A stretch of DNA of 59,500 bases from assembly GCF_030272615.1 (NCBI RefSeq), contig NC_081408.1:609184173-609243672 (forward strand), read 5' to 3'. Of the stretch, positions 22,559 through 34,420 are shown piece by piece. Each line of letters opens with the position of its first letter. The first letter of the stretch is position 1. The position numbers and the translations under genes were made by a program. Under the pieces are notes generated by a model. It saw only the letters and a list, made by a program, of their open reading frames with translations, was not told the origin of the DNA and did not search any database. The stretch comes from Cryptomeria japonica. Taxonomy: Eukaryota > Streptophyta > Pinopsida > Cupressales > Cupressaceae.

Positions 22559-23769
22559 TAGTTTTCTTTTGGGGTATTTTTTGTGTATTTTAATTATCAT
22601 AAAGAGCTAATTTGAAAGGATAAATTAAGAAGAATGAGAACTACAATAAGTAGGTATTATTTAATTGTAATATGTTCATTTGATGTAGGATTTTTAGTGG
22701 TTTTAAATATATATTTTTTAAACTCTTATCAAGGAATGTGTTTTAGGAGAGAATAAATATTGAATTTAGTTCTTGAGTTTTTCTTTAGAAATCTTGAAGC
22801 ATTAAGAAATGATTGTATTGTCAATATTAATCTAGGAAAAAATCTATATCATAACCAAAATTATGATTTAACTGGATAACAATAAATGGTATATAAGGTT
22901 TAATAAACCAAGAGAGAAAAGATGGTCTAAAACCTAAAATAGGTTAGTTGTAGAATAATAGTATGTAAACACATTCAATGTAAATGATTGCGATTTATAA
23001 GTTAATGTATGTTATCATTGATGTTGTTAGATGGTATCCAAAATTATTGACAAGATTACACTTGGTATTTCACCATGTCAATATATTTGTTTTTAAGCAA
23101 TATAAATACCTCAAGATAGAGAGGGAATTATGAATAAAACATAGAGGGTATATAGAGATATAACTAGAAAGTAAAATATTTAATTTGTGATATAACATTA
23201 CTAAGCAATGATTGCTTTGTAAGTTTCATTTCAATAGTTGGATTTATTATCTTGAAGATTTTTCTTGGTACCTCAAACCATGTTATTGGTTGTAAGAGTT
23301 TTTACTTCTAACTATGGTTTCTTAGAATATATTATAGATTTCATTTAATATTGGAACTTCATATTATTTTAGTATAGATATTTTACTTATGTAAATGAAA
23401 ATAATAATTATACATTAAAGACTAAAATATATATTTTACACACTATAAATGATTGTTATATCATTCATGAATTTTCATTTTAATAATTATTATACATTAT
23501 TTATGATTGTTTTATATTGTTAATAATAAGCTATTAGTATTGTATATGACTTATGGAAGTGATAAAATTATGTATATAACATCTCATTTGTAACAACAAT
23601 AATTTAAATATCATCACACATGACAATAATTTAGTTAATAAGGACATTTTTAATGGAATACATACATGAAAAGTTTCATATGAACCTACGCATGCCATAT
23701 AGGGAATTAAATCACGTTGAGTGTGTAAGGAAAGTAGAGTGTGGAAAATGTCTTCCAAATGTCAAATTC
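22559..23769. other. AT-rich flank, no gene seen
   Basis: The first 280 bases complete the second copy of the 12500-12910 duplication. The rest is AT-rich and I see no coding, RNA or transposon signal in it. Confidence 0.6.
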
Positions 23770-25016
23770 TTAGAGAAGAAGCATGGATGACTTTCAATTC
23801 CAATTACAGTCATTAAGATGCACAACAATGAAATAACAGAGTAAAGAACAAGATTCACAATCACAAAGCTGACACCAGAATTCACGTGGGAAAACCCTTA
23901 CGGGTGAAAAACACACACACCAAAGCAAGTCACTTATATTACAGTAAAATTGATTACATACAAGATACATACCAATTGCTCTCTCAGGTGTACTTCTATA
24001 GTCTTTGTTTTTGGCAATATTACAAAACAGTGAATCAAATTCAATCCCACAGACCACAGTTACAAATTATTTTGCAACTAACTCACATTCAAGATCCAAC
24101 ATAACCACTAATCGACCATCATCATCTATAACTGATTTTCTAGAACTTTATATCTTTTGTACAGAAAATGGTTTGATTTAGTTTCCATGGCTTCAACTGT
24201 CCAACTCTCAAGCTATCAGATAAACACAAAGAACTCACAGCAAATTGCCATTGCTCAAGCTTGGATGAATCATTGGCATCCAACTCAGCGGGTCAAACCA
24301 AGTCCATCATGGTCCCACCTTAGTCTCAGAGATTATTGATCTCCATTGTCTCATCGAAATCACCTTTGTTAGCCAGACAACCCTCCTGTCTTATCGGCAT
24401 TGGATATTGTCTTTTCGGCATGGACTATGGCTTTGGCTTCTTCCTCGAAAAATCTTACCAAACATCGAAGTCTCACTGAAAGCAACCGCTCATCGCCAAG
24501 ACTCAACAACGTCTCAATGACATGGTCTTATCGACATGGGGTGTGACTTCGACTCCTAGTTAGACGAGTCTTATTGACCTCTTAATGTCACACCGAACTC
24601 TTGACTTCGCCAAGACTCGACAAAGTCTCACCGATTTGGCTTTCATTTGTAAGAACCACAACTTTGGCTACTAGCTTGGAGTCTCTCACCGAACTCTCAT
24701 GTCACCCAAAAATCCTATCATGGCGGAAAGACTTACCACTTGTCTCACCAAAATCGGTAGGAAATAAGGCTTCTGCATACTGCTTGCAGAGTTTTACTAA
24801 ACCCGGGTGTTACACTGATATCCACAACACATTGTCAAGACCATTCCACCATCACAACGAAATAGAAGCTCATCGGAGAAAGAAGTAACTTCGGCTGGCT
24901 GCTCAACCAGTCTTGGTGAAGACCAAAGTCATATCAAAATCCTTCTATGCTCGACTTCGCCAAAATAGTGAAAGAGTCTTATCGAAAAATGATCTTTGCT
25001 AAAACCAAAAGTCATC
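23770..25016 (-). repeat. LTR-like remnant of another Copia family
   Basis: On the minus strand the right-to-left reading ends with CACCCGTAAGGGTTTTCCCA and CGTGAATTC, a phrase like that found before the end of the C and F LTRs (GGTTTTTCCC with CCACGTG). The distal half (24340-25010) is a degenerate array of TCGGTGAGAC-like words. No PBS or coding sequence is attached. Borders are approximate. Confidence 0.4.
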
Positions 25017-25337
25017 TGATGGAGATTTCAACCAGTAAGTTTGAGACACCCATTCTCAATAGAGTGCACAATTTTTGTATTATTGCACAAAATAATAATG
25101 GAGATTCAATTACAATGAATGAATGAATTCTTATAAAGGATGAATGAAACCCTAGGTGCAAAACTCTAATGCTTAAATTAGGAGAACTAAAGCAACACAA
25201 AGTAGGAGTTAAATTAAGTTCAACTACATTTAGAAAAGAAAACTCTAGATAACTAATAGCACTTGTGTTTAGCTTAAGTGAAAAAGTAATAAAGGACCTT
25301 ATTAATAAATAATTAGATAATTATCCTAATTACACCA
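25017..25337 (-). repeat. 3' LTR of D
   Basis: The plus strand starts TGATGGAG and ends TTACACCA, matching 34421-34791 over most of its length with many substitutions. It is next to the orphan ORF end, as a 3' LTR should be. Confidence 0.75.
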
Positions 25338-25558
25338 ATACCCTACCGTAAGATTAACTCGGGGATAATCTAAAGAGACAAAGATGAATGCAAAATGCAT
25401 GCATGAATGAGTACCAACAACTAGGTTTGATTAGGTACTCATGTACAAACCAATGCAAAGTAATACAACTCTCACAACTAGAGAGAAGGAGAAAACCTAG
25501 TGGGACAAAAATTCTCTCCAAAAGAGAGAATAAAATAACAAGATGATGCATGAAGGAC

Positions 25559-26440
25559 TCAATGATACCCCCCACAAACTACATACATCATGTATACACA
25601 ATCAAGTATCCCTCCATAGGAAGGAAAGAGAGACGACCTAACCCCCCATAATGTATAATGTCCTACACCCCTTAATGTATAATGTCCTACAGAAATGGTG
25701 ATTGCTTTAAAGAAAAACATAGTGTAATGTCTAACAACATTTATCCCCTTGGGAAGAAGATAAACCAAATACAAATGCATAAATTCCTTCCATTTTGGAT
25801 AAGAATTGGTAGGAAACAAATTCTGAATGTAGGATGATGACGTCTTTGAAATCTACTCATGTATTGTTGAGACCTTGGAAGATGATGCCATAAACCAATC
25901 AGGGGCATACTCAATCACAATAAAAGGTGACAAACAAGGAACCACTGGAAATTGATTTTGAACAAGCTCTAGAGAGAAACATGATGTGACAATAGTTGTG
26001 CTATGTCTGTCATCAAATAGGAGAGATAAACCCTCAAATGTGTCTACTGAATTTGAAATGTGAGACTCCACAAACAATGAAGCAATGTCTGTGAAATAGG
26101 AATCCCAATCAAGAAGACATATAATTAAATTATCCTTCTTAATAAGAATAAGAGTCTTAGTCAATGAAGGTACAACATTCATCTTTGCAAGTGGAGAAGG
26201 AGCAACTTGAGATTTTGATGCATGCTCAAGCAAGAGTTGAAAATAATTGTGAGAGATATTAGGACACAATTCATGCCCTCTTTAATTCCTCCCACAATAT
26301 TTAATTCTACAACCCTTATCCATGATTCACTCCTTGAGATAATATAAAAAAATGATACAAAAACAAAAACCCTCAATACAAATAAAGACTTGATTTCCAT
26401 GTAGCCCAAAAGGACTAGATTGAGATATCTAAGCACCTAA
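25559..26440 (-). pseudogene. Orphan ORF of element D, related to the B ORF
   Basis: Three overlapping open pieces (26436-26179, 26269-25853, 25819-25559) form one decayed coding region. Readable parts are CLLDWDSYFTDIASLFVES, FEGLSLLFDDRH, PTNSYPKWKEFMHLYLVYLL with PKG, and a terminal GGYH. The order and wording parallel 19777-20525 in element B. After the stop the two loci continue to match in non-coding sequence (TTTGGAGAGAATTTTTGTCC here; CTGGAGAGGAGTTTGGTCCC in B). No known domain is apparent. It could be a diverged gag or an added ORF. Confidence 0.5.
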
Positions 26441-27347
26441 TGAAAATTCTACGAAAAAGGACCTAATATTTGAATAGGGGACTCTGAGAGCTTTCTAACG
26501 ATATATGGTTTTCAAAAAAAGGAGTTTGGATGTGCAAGATATGGCCTCAAAGTGCAAAAATGAAGGATGAGTTTGGAGGTCTGCTACAAAAATTTCGTGT
26601 AGAATTTGACAAAACCACCAATAGTTTCATATTAGCGTCGAAGCTAGCTTTTCGACAATATCTCATTTGCCCAATTTTGCTTCAATATGACAAAGTTATG
26701 AGCAAAACATCGAGACTAGGTCATTTAGGGTTTTGAGATAAAAATAGAGCCAACCAAAATTAGTTAAGGGGTGCTAAATATAGAAAAACCCACAAATTTA
26801 GCAGGTTCGCCAAATTTTGTTGTTGTAGGCTGATGTGACAACTTGGTACATAACATTTACATGCTATTTCGACTTTTCATAAAAAATGAACCCCCTTTCT
26901 AAAAAAAAGGTACCCACATGAAACTTTATTTTTTAAAATTTTTCCAAAGAAAACTTTGGCAAAATTTTTGCTAAAACAAATTAACAGCTACACAAAAGTT
27001 TCGCGAATTTTTGACCTTATGCCTACATAGTGTATTGTCGTATGCTTCGTACGACACTACTAATTTTTGTATGCAAGCACAACTGCCCCCCCCCAAAAAA
27101 AAAAAAATAAATAAATAAAAATTAAAAAGTATTGATATTCGATTTCGATGATTTGACAAGTGATTGTAGGGTTTTTGGGCCTTTTGAGCATGATGGTGAC
27201 CTTTGTTTTGCTCCAAATTGCATTGATTTTCAGCTACCCTCAAATTTTGCCTTTATTTTTGTGCCCTCAACCAATTTGACCCAATTTTTTAACTACTGAA
27301 TTTTTGATGAAACGACAATCAATCTTATGTTTTTTGACATTACAGAC

Positions 27348-27796
27348 TATTAGTGTAGGTTTTTATTTTTGTAGTTGGGTTTATATTTTTCCCTTTTCCT
27401 AGGTTTTTCCTACACTTTTATTAAGCTTGCTTAGATTATATAAAGTGAGTTCAATTAGTGAGTGGGTGATTTGAGGTGTCAACATCCTACAAGGGAGGTG
27501 GCAGTTGCTATCTTGGGAAGATGCTCTTGCTATCTTTAACCCGCATAGTGGCCTCTCCCTATTGGTCCATTTTGCCACCTCTCCCCTCTCCCTAGCCTAT
27601 ATAAACTCACTACCTTGCTTGTATTTTTATATAGTTGGAGATAGTAATATGATGCTATGTTGCCTTGGAGCATTTCACATCAATTTTCTCTTGGTATTAT
27701 ATTGTTATGCTATTCTTCTCATTTGCATTTACAATGTATTTGATCTATCTCTTTCAATTAGATTCTGAATTGTAATTTGTTTCTCAAATTTTAACA
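27348..27796 (+). repeat. 5' LTR of E
   Basis: This LTR directly precedes the PBS and matches 33865-34312. Inside, ATTGG (inverted CCAAT) at about 27571 and TATATAAA at 27598-27605 form a plausible core promoter, and both sites recur in the 3' LTR with one change in the TATA region. Confidence 0.9.
27571..27605 (+). promoter_or_regulatory. CCAAT and TATA elements in E LTR
   Basis: ATTGG and TATATAAA are spaced by about 22 bases, about 225-255 bases into the 449-bp LTR. Transcription would start near 27630. Confidence 0.5.
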
Positions 27797-27808
27797 TGGT
27801 ATCAGAGC
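27797..27808 (+). other. Primer-binding site of E
   Basis: A perfect TGGTATCAGAGC lies immediately after the LTR end ACA, complementary to the 3' end of initiator-Met tRNA. Confidence 0.95.
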
Positions 27809-28758
27809 TTGTTTTGTTAGATTATTTGTAGAGATCTTGTAAAATCTTGTTGTGTTTTCTCTTATATTTTACACGATCTGGAGAACCAACAAAGGTTTAT
27901 GAAGATCCAATAATCTTTGTTTTGCATAAATGTTTTTTGTGAGATCTGGGCAATTGCAATAATTTTGAGTATTCTGGAAATATTTCTAACTATTCCATTG
28001 CATCCAGGAGGCTCGATAAAGTCAAGATTGGCTTTTGTTTCATCCTTTTTGGAGATCATTTGCAATAGTTACAAAACTGGGGTTTGCAGCTCAGATCTGG
28101 AAGACAACTTTCAAATAAGGCATTTTGAGGCCAAATAGACATTTCCATTGTGTCTAGAAGGCCCAAAAACTTCCATTTTCATACAAAGATTGTCCATATT
28201 TGGACACCAAAGGCTTTGACAAAAATTTCTTTTTTGGAGGGGCGTTTTTATCTTCACAACATTATTTTTCATCAATTTTGTGGTGTATTATTGTTGTTTC
28301 TAGCCTTAAATGGTTGCACCATAGCCCTACTATGACCCAGGGATCTTTTTGCCAGGTTTATTGACCATTTTTTGCTGATATAAGGCACCAAAATTTGTTG
28401 ATTTTTGTCTACGCATGAATACTGAATGTTTTATTTTCCCTCTTTTCACCTGTCAAAGATGAAGAATCAGGCCTGAGTTGGCCGTGGGTCGATTTCCCTT
28501 CACAATTAACACCATTGGATTTTATATTCCAATGAGTGGTTGGTAGGCCATCTTTGTTATCAGCAAAGTGCAGTTTTTATAGTTTAAAGTGTTGATATAT
28601 TAAAATAGGCTATTTTACATGAATTTGTTTTTGCTATAACTTTTGATTGGTAACTCAAAATTGAGTGTCGTCTTTTGCAAAAGTGAATATTTTGTCATTT
28701 CCCACCTAGTAGTACTATTTTTAATTGTAAATGCACTAACTTATAAAGTTCCAATTTT

Positions 28759-28794
28759 GTGGGGGCGGGGGAGCAGGGCGGGCGGGGGGTGGTG
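28759..28794 (+). other. G-rich tract in E leader, possible G-quadruplex
   Basis: GGGGGCGGGGGAGCAGGGCG continues as GGCGGGGGG, giving five G-runs of three or more with short loops on the sense strand, about 130 bases before the gag reading. It stands out sharply from the AT-rich surroundings. Confidence 0.6.
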
Positions 28795-28920
28795 GTCTCG
28801 TGTGCCTTCTTTGAGTTTTTTCTTTCTTGTTTTCCCCACAACAAGCAATCTTACTTTCTACATTAAAATCGATCAAACTACAATACCAATACTCACAACT
28901 ACTATGCGAGGAACTCAAAA

Positions 28921-30159
28921 ATGACAATCTATCTTAAGAAGTTAGGATTGTTTAGAGTATCTATGGGTCTTCAAACTAAACCATCACCACCTGCAAAAAA
29001 TCCAAAATGGTTTAACAAATGTGATGAAACTTATGGTACTCTATGCATATCTATATCTCCTGATCTTCTTTTTCATGTTGGATCTGCTACAACTCCAAAT
29101 AATGTATGGACAACTTTAGAAGGGTTGTTTGGTAAACAAGATGAATCAAAAGGACACCAATCGAAGAATGAGCTAATAGGGTTAAATCCATGTAATTTTG
29201 ATACAATTCAAGACTTCTTCACAAAACTAAAGGTTGTAAGATTGCAATTGAAGGCATGTGGGATAGATAAGAAAGATTCACAATTGGTTCTAAGCATTCT
29301 TTTCAAACTTGGTCCAAACTATTCAGTTTTTGTTTCTACATTCTATTCCTCTAAAAGTGCATTAGGAATCAGCTATAAAATGCCTTCTCTTGATGATTTT
29401 GCAAATGAACTCTCAAAAGAACAAGATAAGCTGAATCAAATGGGCACAATTAAGTCCTCTAAATATCATGCCTTGGCTGCAAATCAGGGCACAAAAGATC
29501 AAAGAGGGTCTTCTAAGCAAGAGAATAAACAAAAGAACCAAGGAGAAAAGAAGCAAGAACAAAAATTGGTTGCACTAAGAGCAACTAATGATGCATCTCC
29601 TTCAAAAGGTTATAAGCTCAAGAAGGAGAAAACTAAGTGTTCCTATTGTAAGAAAAATGGTCATGATGAACATAAATGTCTAAAGAAGCAAATTGATCAC
29701 TTGTCTCATATTCTTGAAAAGAACAACATCAAGGTGCTTGATTATGATATACCAAGTTCATCTCAAGAATATTCAAAAGACACAAGTAAGGGGGAAGAAA
29801 AGAGCAAGGCCCTAGTTGTTGTTGCTTCACAACCTAATTCTTGGATTATTAATTTGGGTGCTTTGCACCACATGGATTCATCACAAGATAGTTTTTCCTC
29901 CTTGGAGTCATGTTCTATACCATCTATTCTATTGGGTGATGACACTCTTGTTGAAGTGCATGGGAGAGGGTTTGTTGACGTGGGCAAAGAAACATTTCAA
30001 GATGTGCTTTGTGTTCCATCTTTGTTGATTAATCTCCTTTCTGTCTATCAGATCACTCACACTGGTTCTAGCAAGTGGGTTGAGTTGATTCCAAAAATAG
30101 TGGTAATCAGTGAGATGCTCGATGGGTCTACAATTGCAGTGGGAAAGGCAGATCATTAG
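28921..30159 (+). pseudogene. Copia E gag and protease, open but catalytically dead
   Basis: This 412-codon open frame is the best-kept part of E. The gag core has PKWFNKCDETYGTLCISISP and ATTPNNVWTTLEGLFG. The zinc knuckle CSYCKKNGHDEHKC (about residue 240) is intact. The protease signature reads WIINLGALHHMDSS, so the catalytic Asp-Ser-Gly is Asn-Leu-Gly and cleavage would fail. It ends with FQDVLCVPSLLINLLS, the start of the GAG-pre-integrase region. The natural start may lie upstream in another frame, since the family normally has extra N-terminal residues. Confidence 0.85.
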
Positions 30160-32230
30160 TCCAGGCTATATCACTTTTCTCACTTTGTTCCCGATTCTCC
30201 TTCACTTGCATTGCTCACTCACTCAGATGAGGTGAGTCGTTTGTGGCATCAATAGTTTGGCCACTTGAACTACTGCTACTTGTAGCAGCTTAGTCAACAT
30301 GATATGGTTATAAGGTTGCCTTCTATTCGATTTTGTGATGGATTTTGCCAAGGATACATTCTTGATAAGCATCCTAAATAAAAATTTGATAGAGGCAAAG
30401 CATGGAGAGCCACCCAACTTTTGGAGCTAGTTCATAGTGATTTGGCAAGATCCTTTCCACATCCTTCTTTTAACGTGGCCAAATATGTCTTGACATTCAT
30501 TGATGATTTTTCCTGGTACACATTTGTATATTTTCTCAAACAAAAGTCTGAGGTCTTTGAGACTTTTTAGGAATTCAAAGCCTTTACAAAGAAACAATCA
30601 GGGAAAACCATCAAGGTTCTACGCACCGATAATATGGGGGAATATGTCAACCAGAGGTTTGAGTAGTTTTGTATTTCAGAAGGCATTGATCCTCAACACA
30701 CAGATCCCTTCACTCCACAATAAAATGGAGTTGCAGAACGTAAGAATTGGTCCTTGAAGGAAATGGCTAATTGAATGATTCACTCCAAATCATTGGCACC
30801 TCAGTATTGGGCAGAGGCCATCAATTATGCATGTTATATCCAAAATCGGGTTCCTCATTGAGCTATGAAGGGGGTAACTCCTTAAATATAGATTGGACTG
30901 GTCAGAAACCAATAGTCAAACACTTCTAAGTGTTTGGGTCTCCTGCATGGGCCCACATTCCAATAGAGAAACACAAGGCTATGGATTCGCAGAGCAAGCC
31001 TTGCATTTTTGTTGGGTATCCAGATGGTGTCAAGGCTATAGGCTTCTCCATCCTACCACACATGAGATTTTCATTGAAAGGAGCGTTCATTTTGAGGAGG
31101 ATACTTCCATTTCTTCTTCTGCCACTTGTCCATCTTTCAATCCAATGGAGACATTGTGACTTCATGATGATAGTTCGTCAGAGGATTTTAATCCTCCTGA
31201 TCCTTCTGAGGAGTCTTCTTCCTCCATTTCAGATGATGATGATGTGGATTCATCTTCCTCCTCTCTTGCTCATCATTCAGAGGGTGATGATTCTCCTCCA
31301 AATTCTCCTCATTCTCCAACTACTAGGCCTCTTTGGTCTCGTCATACATTGGAGTCAGCTGATGATTGGGTCGGTGATCCTTCAGATGCAAGAAGAACAA
31401 GGTCACAATTCGAGCATGCTCCACATCTCTTCTTTGCTATAGCTTCAGATCCACAGTCCTTTCGGGAAGCTTTAGGTGTCCCTGAGTGGGATGTTGCTAT
31501 GCAGGAGGCATTCAATTCCTTAGAGAGGAACCATACTTGGGATTTAGTCCCTCTTCCTAAGGGAAAGAAACTTGTTTAGTGCAAGTGGATCTACTGAACA
31601 AAATTTGTTGCAGATGGGTCGGTTGATAATCATAAGGCTCATTTGGTCACCAAAGGATTCTCCTAGGTTCCTAGGATTGACTACTTTGAGACTTTTGCAC
31701 TAGTTGCCAAGATGAATTCCATCTGACCCGTTCTTTCTATTGCTATAGTCCATTGCTGGGAAGTTCATCAGATGGATGTGAAGAGTGCTTTTCTTCATGG
31801 TGACCTTTAGGAGGAGATATATATAGAGTAGCCACAGGGATTCGTCTAGGATCCTTCACTTGTTTGTTGCCTTCGGAAGTCTCTTTATGGCCTTAAACAG
31901 GCCCCTCAAGCCCGGTATGCCAAGATGGACTCCTTCCTTTTGTCAGTTGAGTTCACTCAGTGCCATTCTAATTTGAACGTCTACTTTTTGCAGTAGGATG
32001 ATACTCTCACTTTCCTTGTTCTCTATGTTGATGACTTGTTGATCACAGGAAGTCACTCATCTCACATCAAGGCAGTCAAAATTGCCCTTCATGATCATTT
32101 CTTGATGTCTGAATTAGGCCTATTCCACTAATTCTTAAAGATTGAGATCAATTAGTCACCCTCTGGTATCTTCGTTGGATAGCCTACGTACACTCTTGAT
32201 ATGCTCTCCCAATTTCACATGGCTGATTGT
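30160..32230 (+). pseudogene. Copia E integrase and RT, many stops
   Basis: Integrase pieces: LLELVHSDLARSFPHPSF, YVLTFIDDFSWYTFVYFLKQ, TIKVLRTDNMGEYVNQRF and NGVAERKNWSLKEMAN (about 30415-30775). RT pieces: HQMDVKSAFLHGDL, RKSLYGLKQAPQARYAKMD and the catalytic LYVDDLLITG near 32020. Stops are frequent, and most are TAG or TAA where the family has glutamine. Ordinary frameshifts also occur near 30900 and 31150. A low-complexity Ser/Asp-rich linker (about 31200-31400) separates integrase from RT. Confidence 0.85.
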
Positions 32231-32232
32231 AA

Positions 32233-32943
32233 GCCTACACCAACTCCATTACTATCAAGAGTCAAACTTGAGGCTTCTTATTGTTCAACCTTGGTGGATG
32301 CTACCTTGTATCACCAATTGGTTGGAATCCTCATATATTGGAATCACATGAGGGCTTAATATTTCATATGCTATGGGCCTGGTCTCCAAGTTCATGCAGG
32401 AGCCACATGAGCTGCATTGGAAGGTAGCCAAGCAGATTCTTCACTATGTATAGGGCACTCACAGTTATGGAATTCATTATGTAGTGGTCGAGGATATTGA
32501 CTTGGTTGGATATACAGATTCAGATTGGGTCGACGATTCTCATAATCACAAGTCTACTTCGGGGTATTGCTTATGTCTTGGTCCTGGTCCGATTTCTTGG
32601 TCGAGCAAGAAGCAATTTCCTATTTCTCTTTCATCTACTAAGGCTGCGTATCGAGGAATAGTTAATGCTGCTACTGAGGCCATATGGCTTTAGCATATTC
32701 TCATTTAGTTAAGGAATTCCCTTCTGAAAGCCTACAGTCATCTTTTGTGACAACCAGAGTGCCATTCAGATTTCTCGCAATTCAGTCCATCATCAATGAA
32801 CCAAGCACATTGAGATTCACATACACTACATTCGGGAGCTGATTCATAAGCAAGTTCTTGATCTTAAATACTATCAAACATCATATTAGACTACAAAAAT
32901 ATTAACCAAACCCTTCACTGAGAGCAAGTTCATTCATTTGAGA
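32233..32943 (+). repeat. 711-bp tandem duplication in E, first copy
   Basis: GCCTACACCAACTCC begins at 32233 and again at 32944. The unit covers the RT tail and RNase H (VGYTDSDWVDDSHNHKST, then GPISWSSKKQ). I count five substitutions between the copies, far fewer than between the two LTRs of E. Confidence 0.95.
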
Positions 32944-33655
32944 GCCTACACCAACTCCATTACTATCAAGAGTCAAACTTGAGGCTTCTTATTGTTCAAC
33001 CTTGGTGGATGCTACCTTGTATCACCAATTGGTTGGAATCCTCATATATTGGAATCACATGAGGGCTTAATATTTCATATGCTATGGGCCTGGTCTCCAA
33101 GTTCATGCAAGAGCCACATGAGCTGCATTGGAAGGCAGCCAAGCAGATTCTTCACTATGTATAGGGCACTCACAGTTATGGAATTCATTATGTAGTGGTC
33201 GAGGATATTGACTTGGTTGGATATACAGATTCAGATTGGGTCGACGATTCTCATAATCACAAGTCTACTTTGGGGTATTGCTTATGTCTTGGTCCTGGTC
33301 CGATTTCTTGGTCGAGCAAGAAGCAATTTGCTATTTCTCTTTCATCTACTAAGGCTGCGTATCGAGGAATAGTTAATGCTGCTACTGAGGCCATATGGCT
33401 TTAGCATATTCTCATTTAGTTAAGGAATTCCCTTCTGAAAGCCTACAGTCATCTTTTGTGACAACCAGAGTGCCATTCAGATTTCTCGCAATTCAGTCCA
33501 TCATCAATGAACCAAGCACATTGAGATTCACATACACTACATTCGGGAGCTGATTCATAAGCAAGTTCTTGATCTTAAATACTATCAAACATCATATTAG
33601 ACTAAAAAAATATTAACCAAACCCTTCACTGAGAGCAAGTTCATTCATTTGAGAG
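32944..33655 (+). repeat. 711-bp tandem duplication in E, second copy
   Basis: This is the second unit. It ends at GAGAGC before the unique 3' region of the element, and the shared hexamer at the joint may be where the duplication formed. Its RNase H piece (33195-33404) differs from the first by three residues. Confidence 0.95.
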
Positions 33656-33864
33656 CTTTTCTTGGGGTGCGACAGATGTCCTCTTTTAGGGGGACGTCTT
33701 AGTTCCATCTTTCTTTTTCTCTCTATTCTTGGGGGGGCGTACTCTCCTTTGTTGCGAGGGGGCTTCTTCCCTGTTGCGGGAAATACTATGTACATGGGTA
33801 CCTCATTAGGCTTCATTTGTCAGGACCCATATTTTCACCACCTAAGCTATGCTTAAGGTGGGGT

Positions 33865-34312
33865 TGTTAGTGTAGTTTTTTTATTTTCCTAGTTGGGTTA
33901 ATATTTTTCCCTTTTCCTTGGTTTTTCTTACATTTTTATTAAGCTTTCTTAGGTTAAATAAAGTGAGTATAATTAGTGAGTGGGTGATTTGAGGTGTCGA
34001 CATCCTACAAGGGAGGTGGCATTTTCTATCTTGGGAAGATGCTCTTGCTATCTTTAATCTACATAGTGGCCTCTCCCTATTGGTCCATTTTGTCACCTCT
34101 CCCCTCCCCCTAGCCAATATAAACTCACTACCTTGCTTGTATTTTTATATAGTTGGAGATAGTAATCTGATGCTATTTTTCCTTGGAGCACTTCAAATCA
34201 CTTTTCTCTCGGCATCACTGTTATGTTGTTCATTTTATTTGCATTTATAGTTTATTTGATCTACCTCTTTTAATTTGATTCTGGGTTGTAATATGTTTCT
34301 CAGATTTTAACA
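33865..34312 (+). repeat. 3' LTR of E
   Basis: It starts TGTTAGTGTAG after a purine-rich AAGGTGGGG and ends TTTTAACA. It matches the 5' LTR throughout. Confidence 0.9.
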
Positions 34313-34408
34313 TGGGCACGATGGCAACCTTTGTTTGAGCTCATTGTGCACAAAAAAATCACTCTAGGTTGGGTCCCTCAAGCATGCAGACATGAACTTG
34401 ACAAAAGA

Positions 34409-34420
34409 GTTCTGATACCA
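34409..34420 (-). other. Primer-binding site of D
   Basis: The minus strand reads TGGTATCAGAAC immediately after the LTR end, one mismatch from the initiator-Met tRNA motif. Confidence 0.8.

Larger units (their letters stand above)
27348..34312 (+). mobile_element. Copia element E, full length, heavily mutated
   Basis: E is a complete 7-kb Copia element: LTRs of 449 and 448 bp, PBS, gag-protease, integrase, RT, RNase H. The LTRs differ at roughly 8 percent of positions in the part I compared. It is inserted in element D. The left LTR starts TATTAG where the right starts TGTTAG, a mutated terminus. Matching target-site duplications are not visible (CAGAC left, TGGGC right). Internally it carries a 711-bp tandem duplication of its 3' end. 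Confidence 0.9.

Noticed and set aside
24340-25010. Possible CRISPR-like or satellite array of TCGGTGAGAC words
   Set aside because: Spacing and sequence are irregular and the context is an LTR remnant in a plant-like genome.
28921-28924. ATG 28921 as the true start of E gag
   Set aside because: Relatives usually have extra N-terminal residues, and similar text continues upstream in another frame; kept only as the start of the open stretch.
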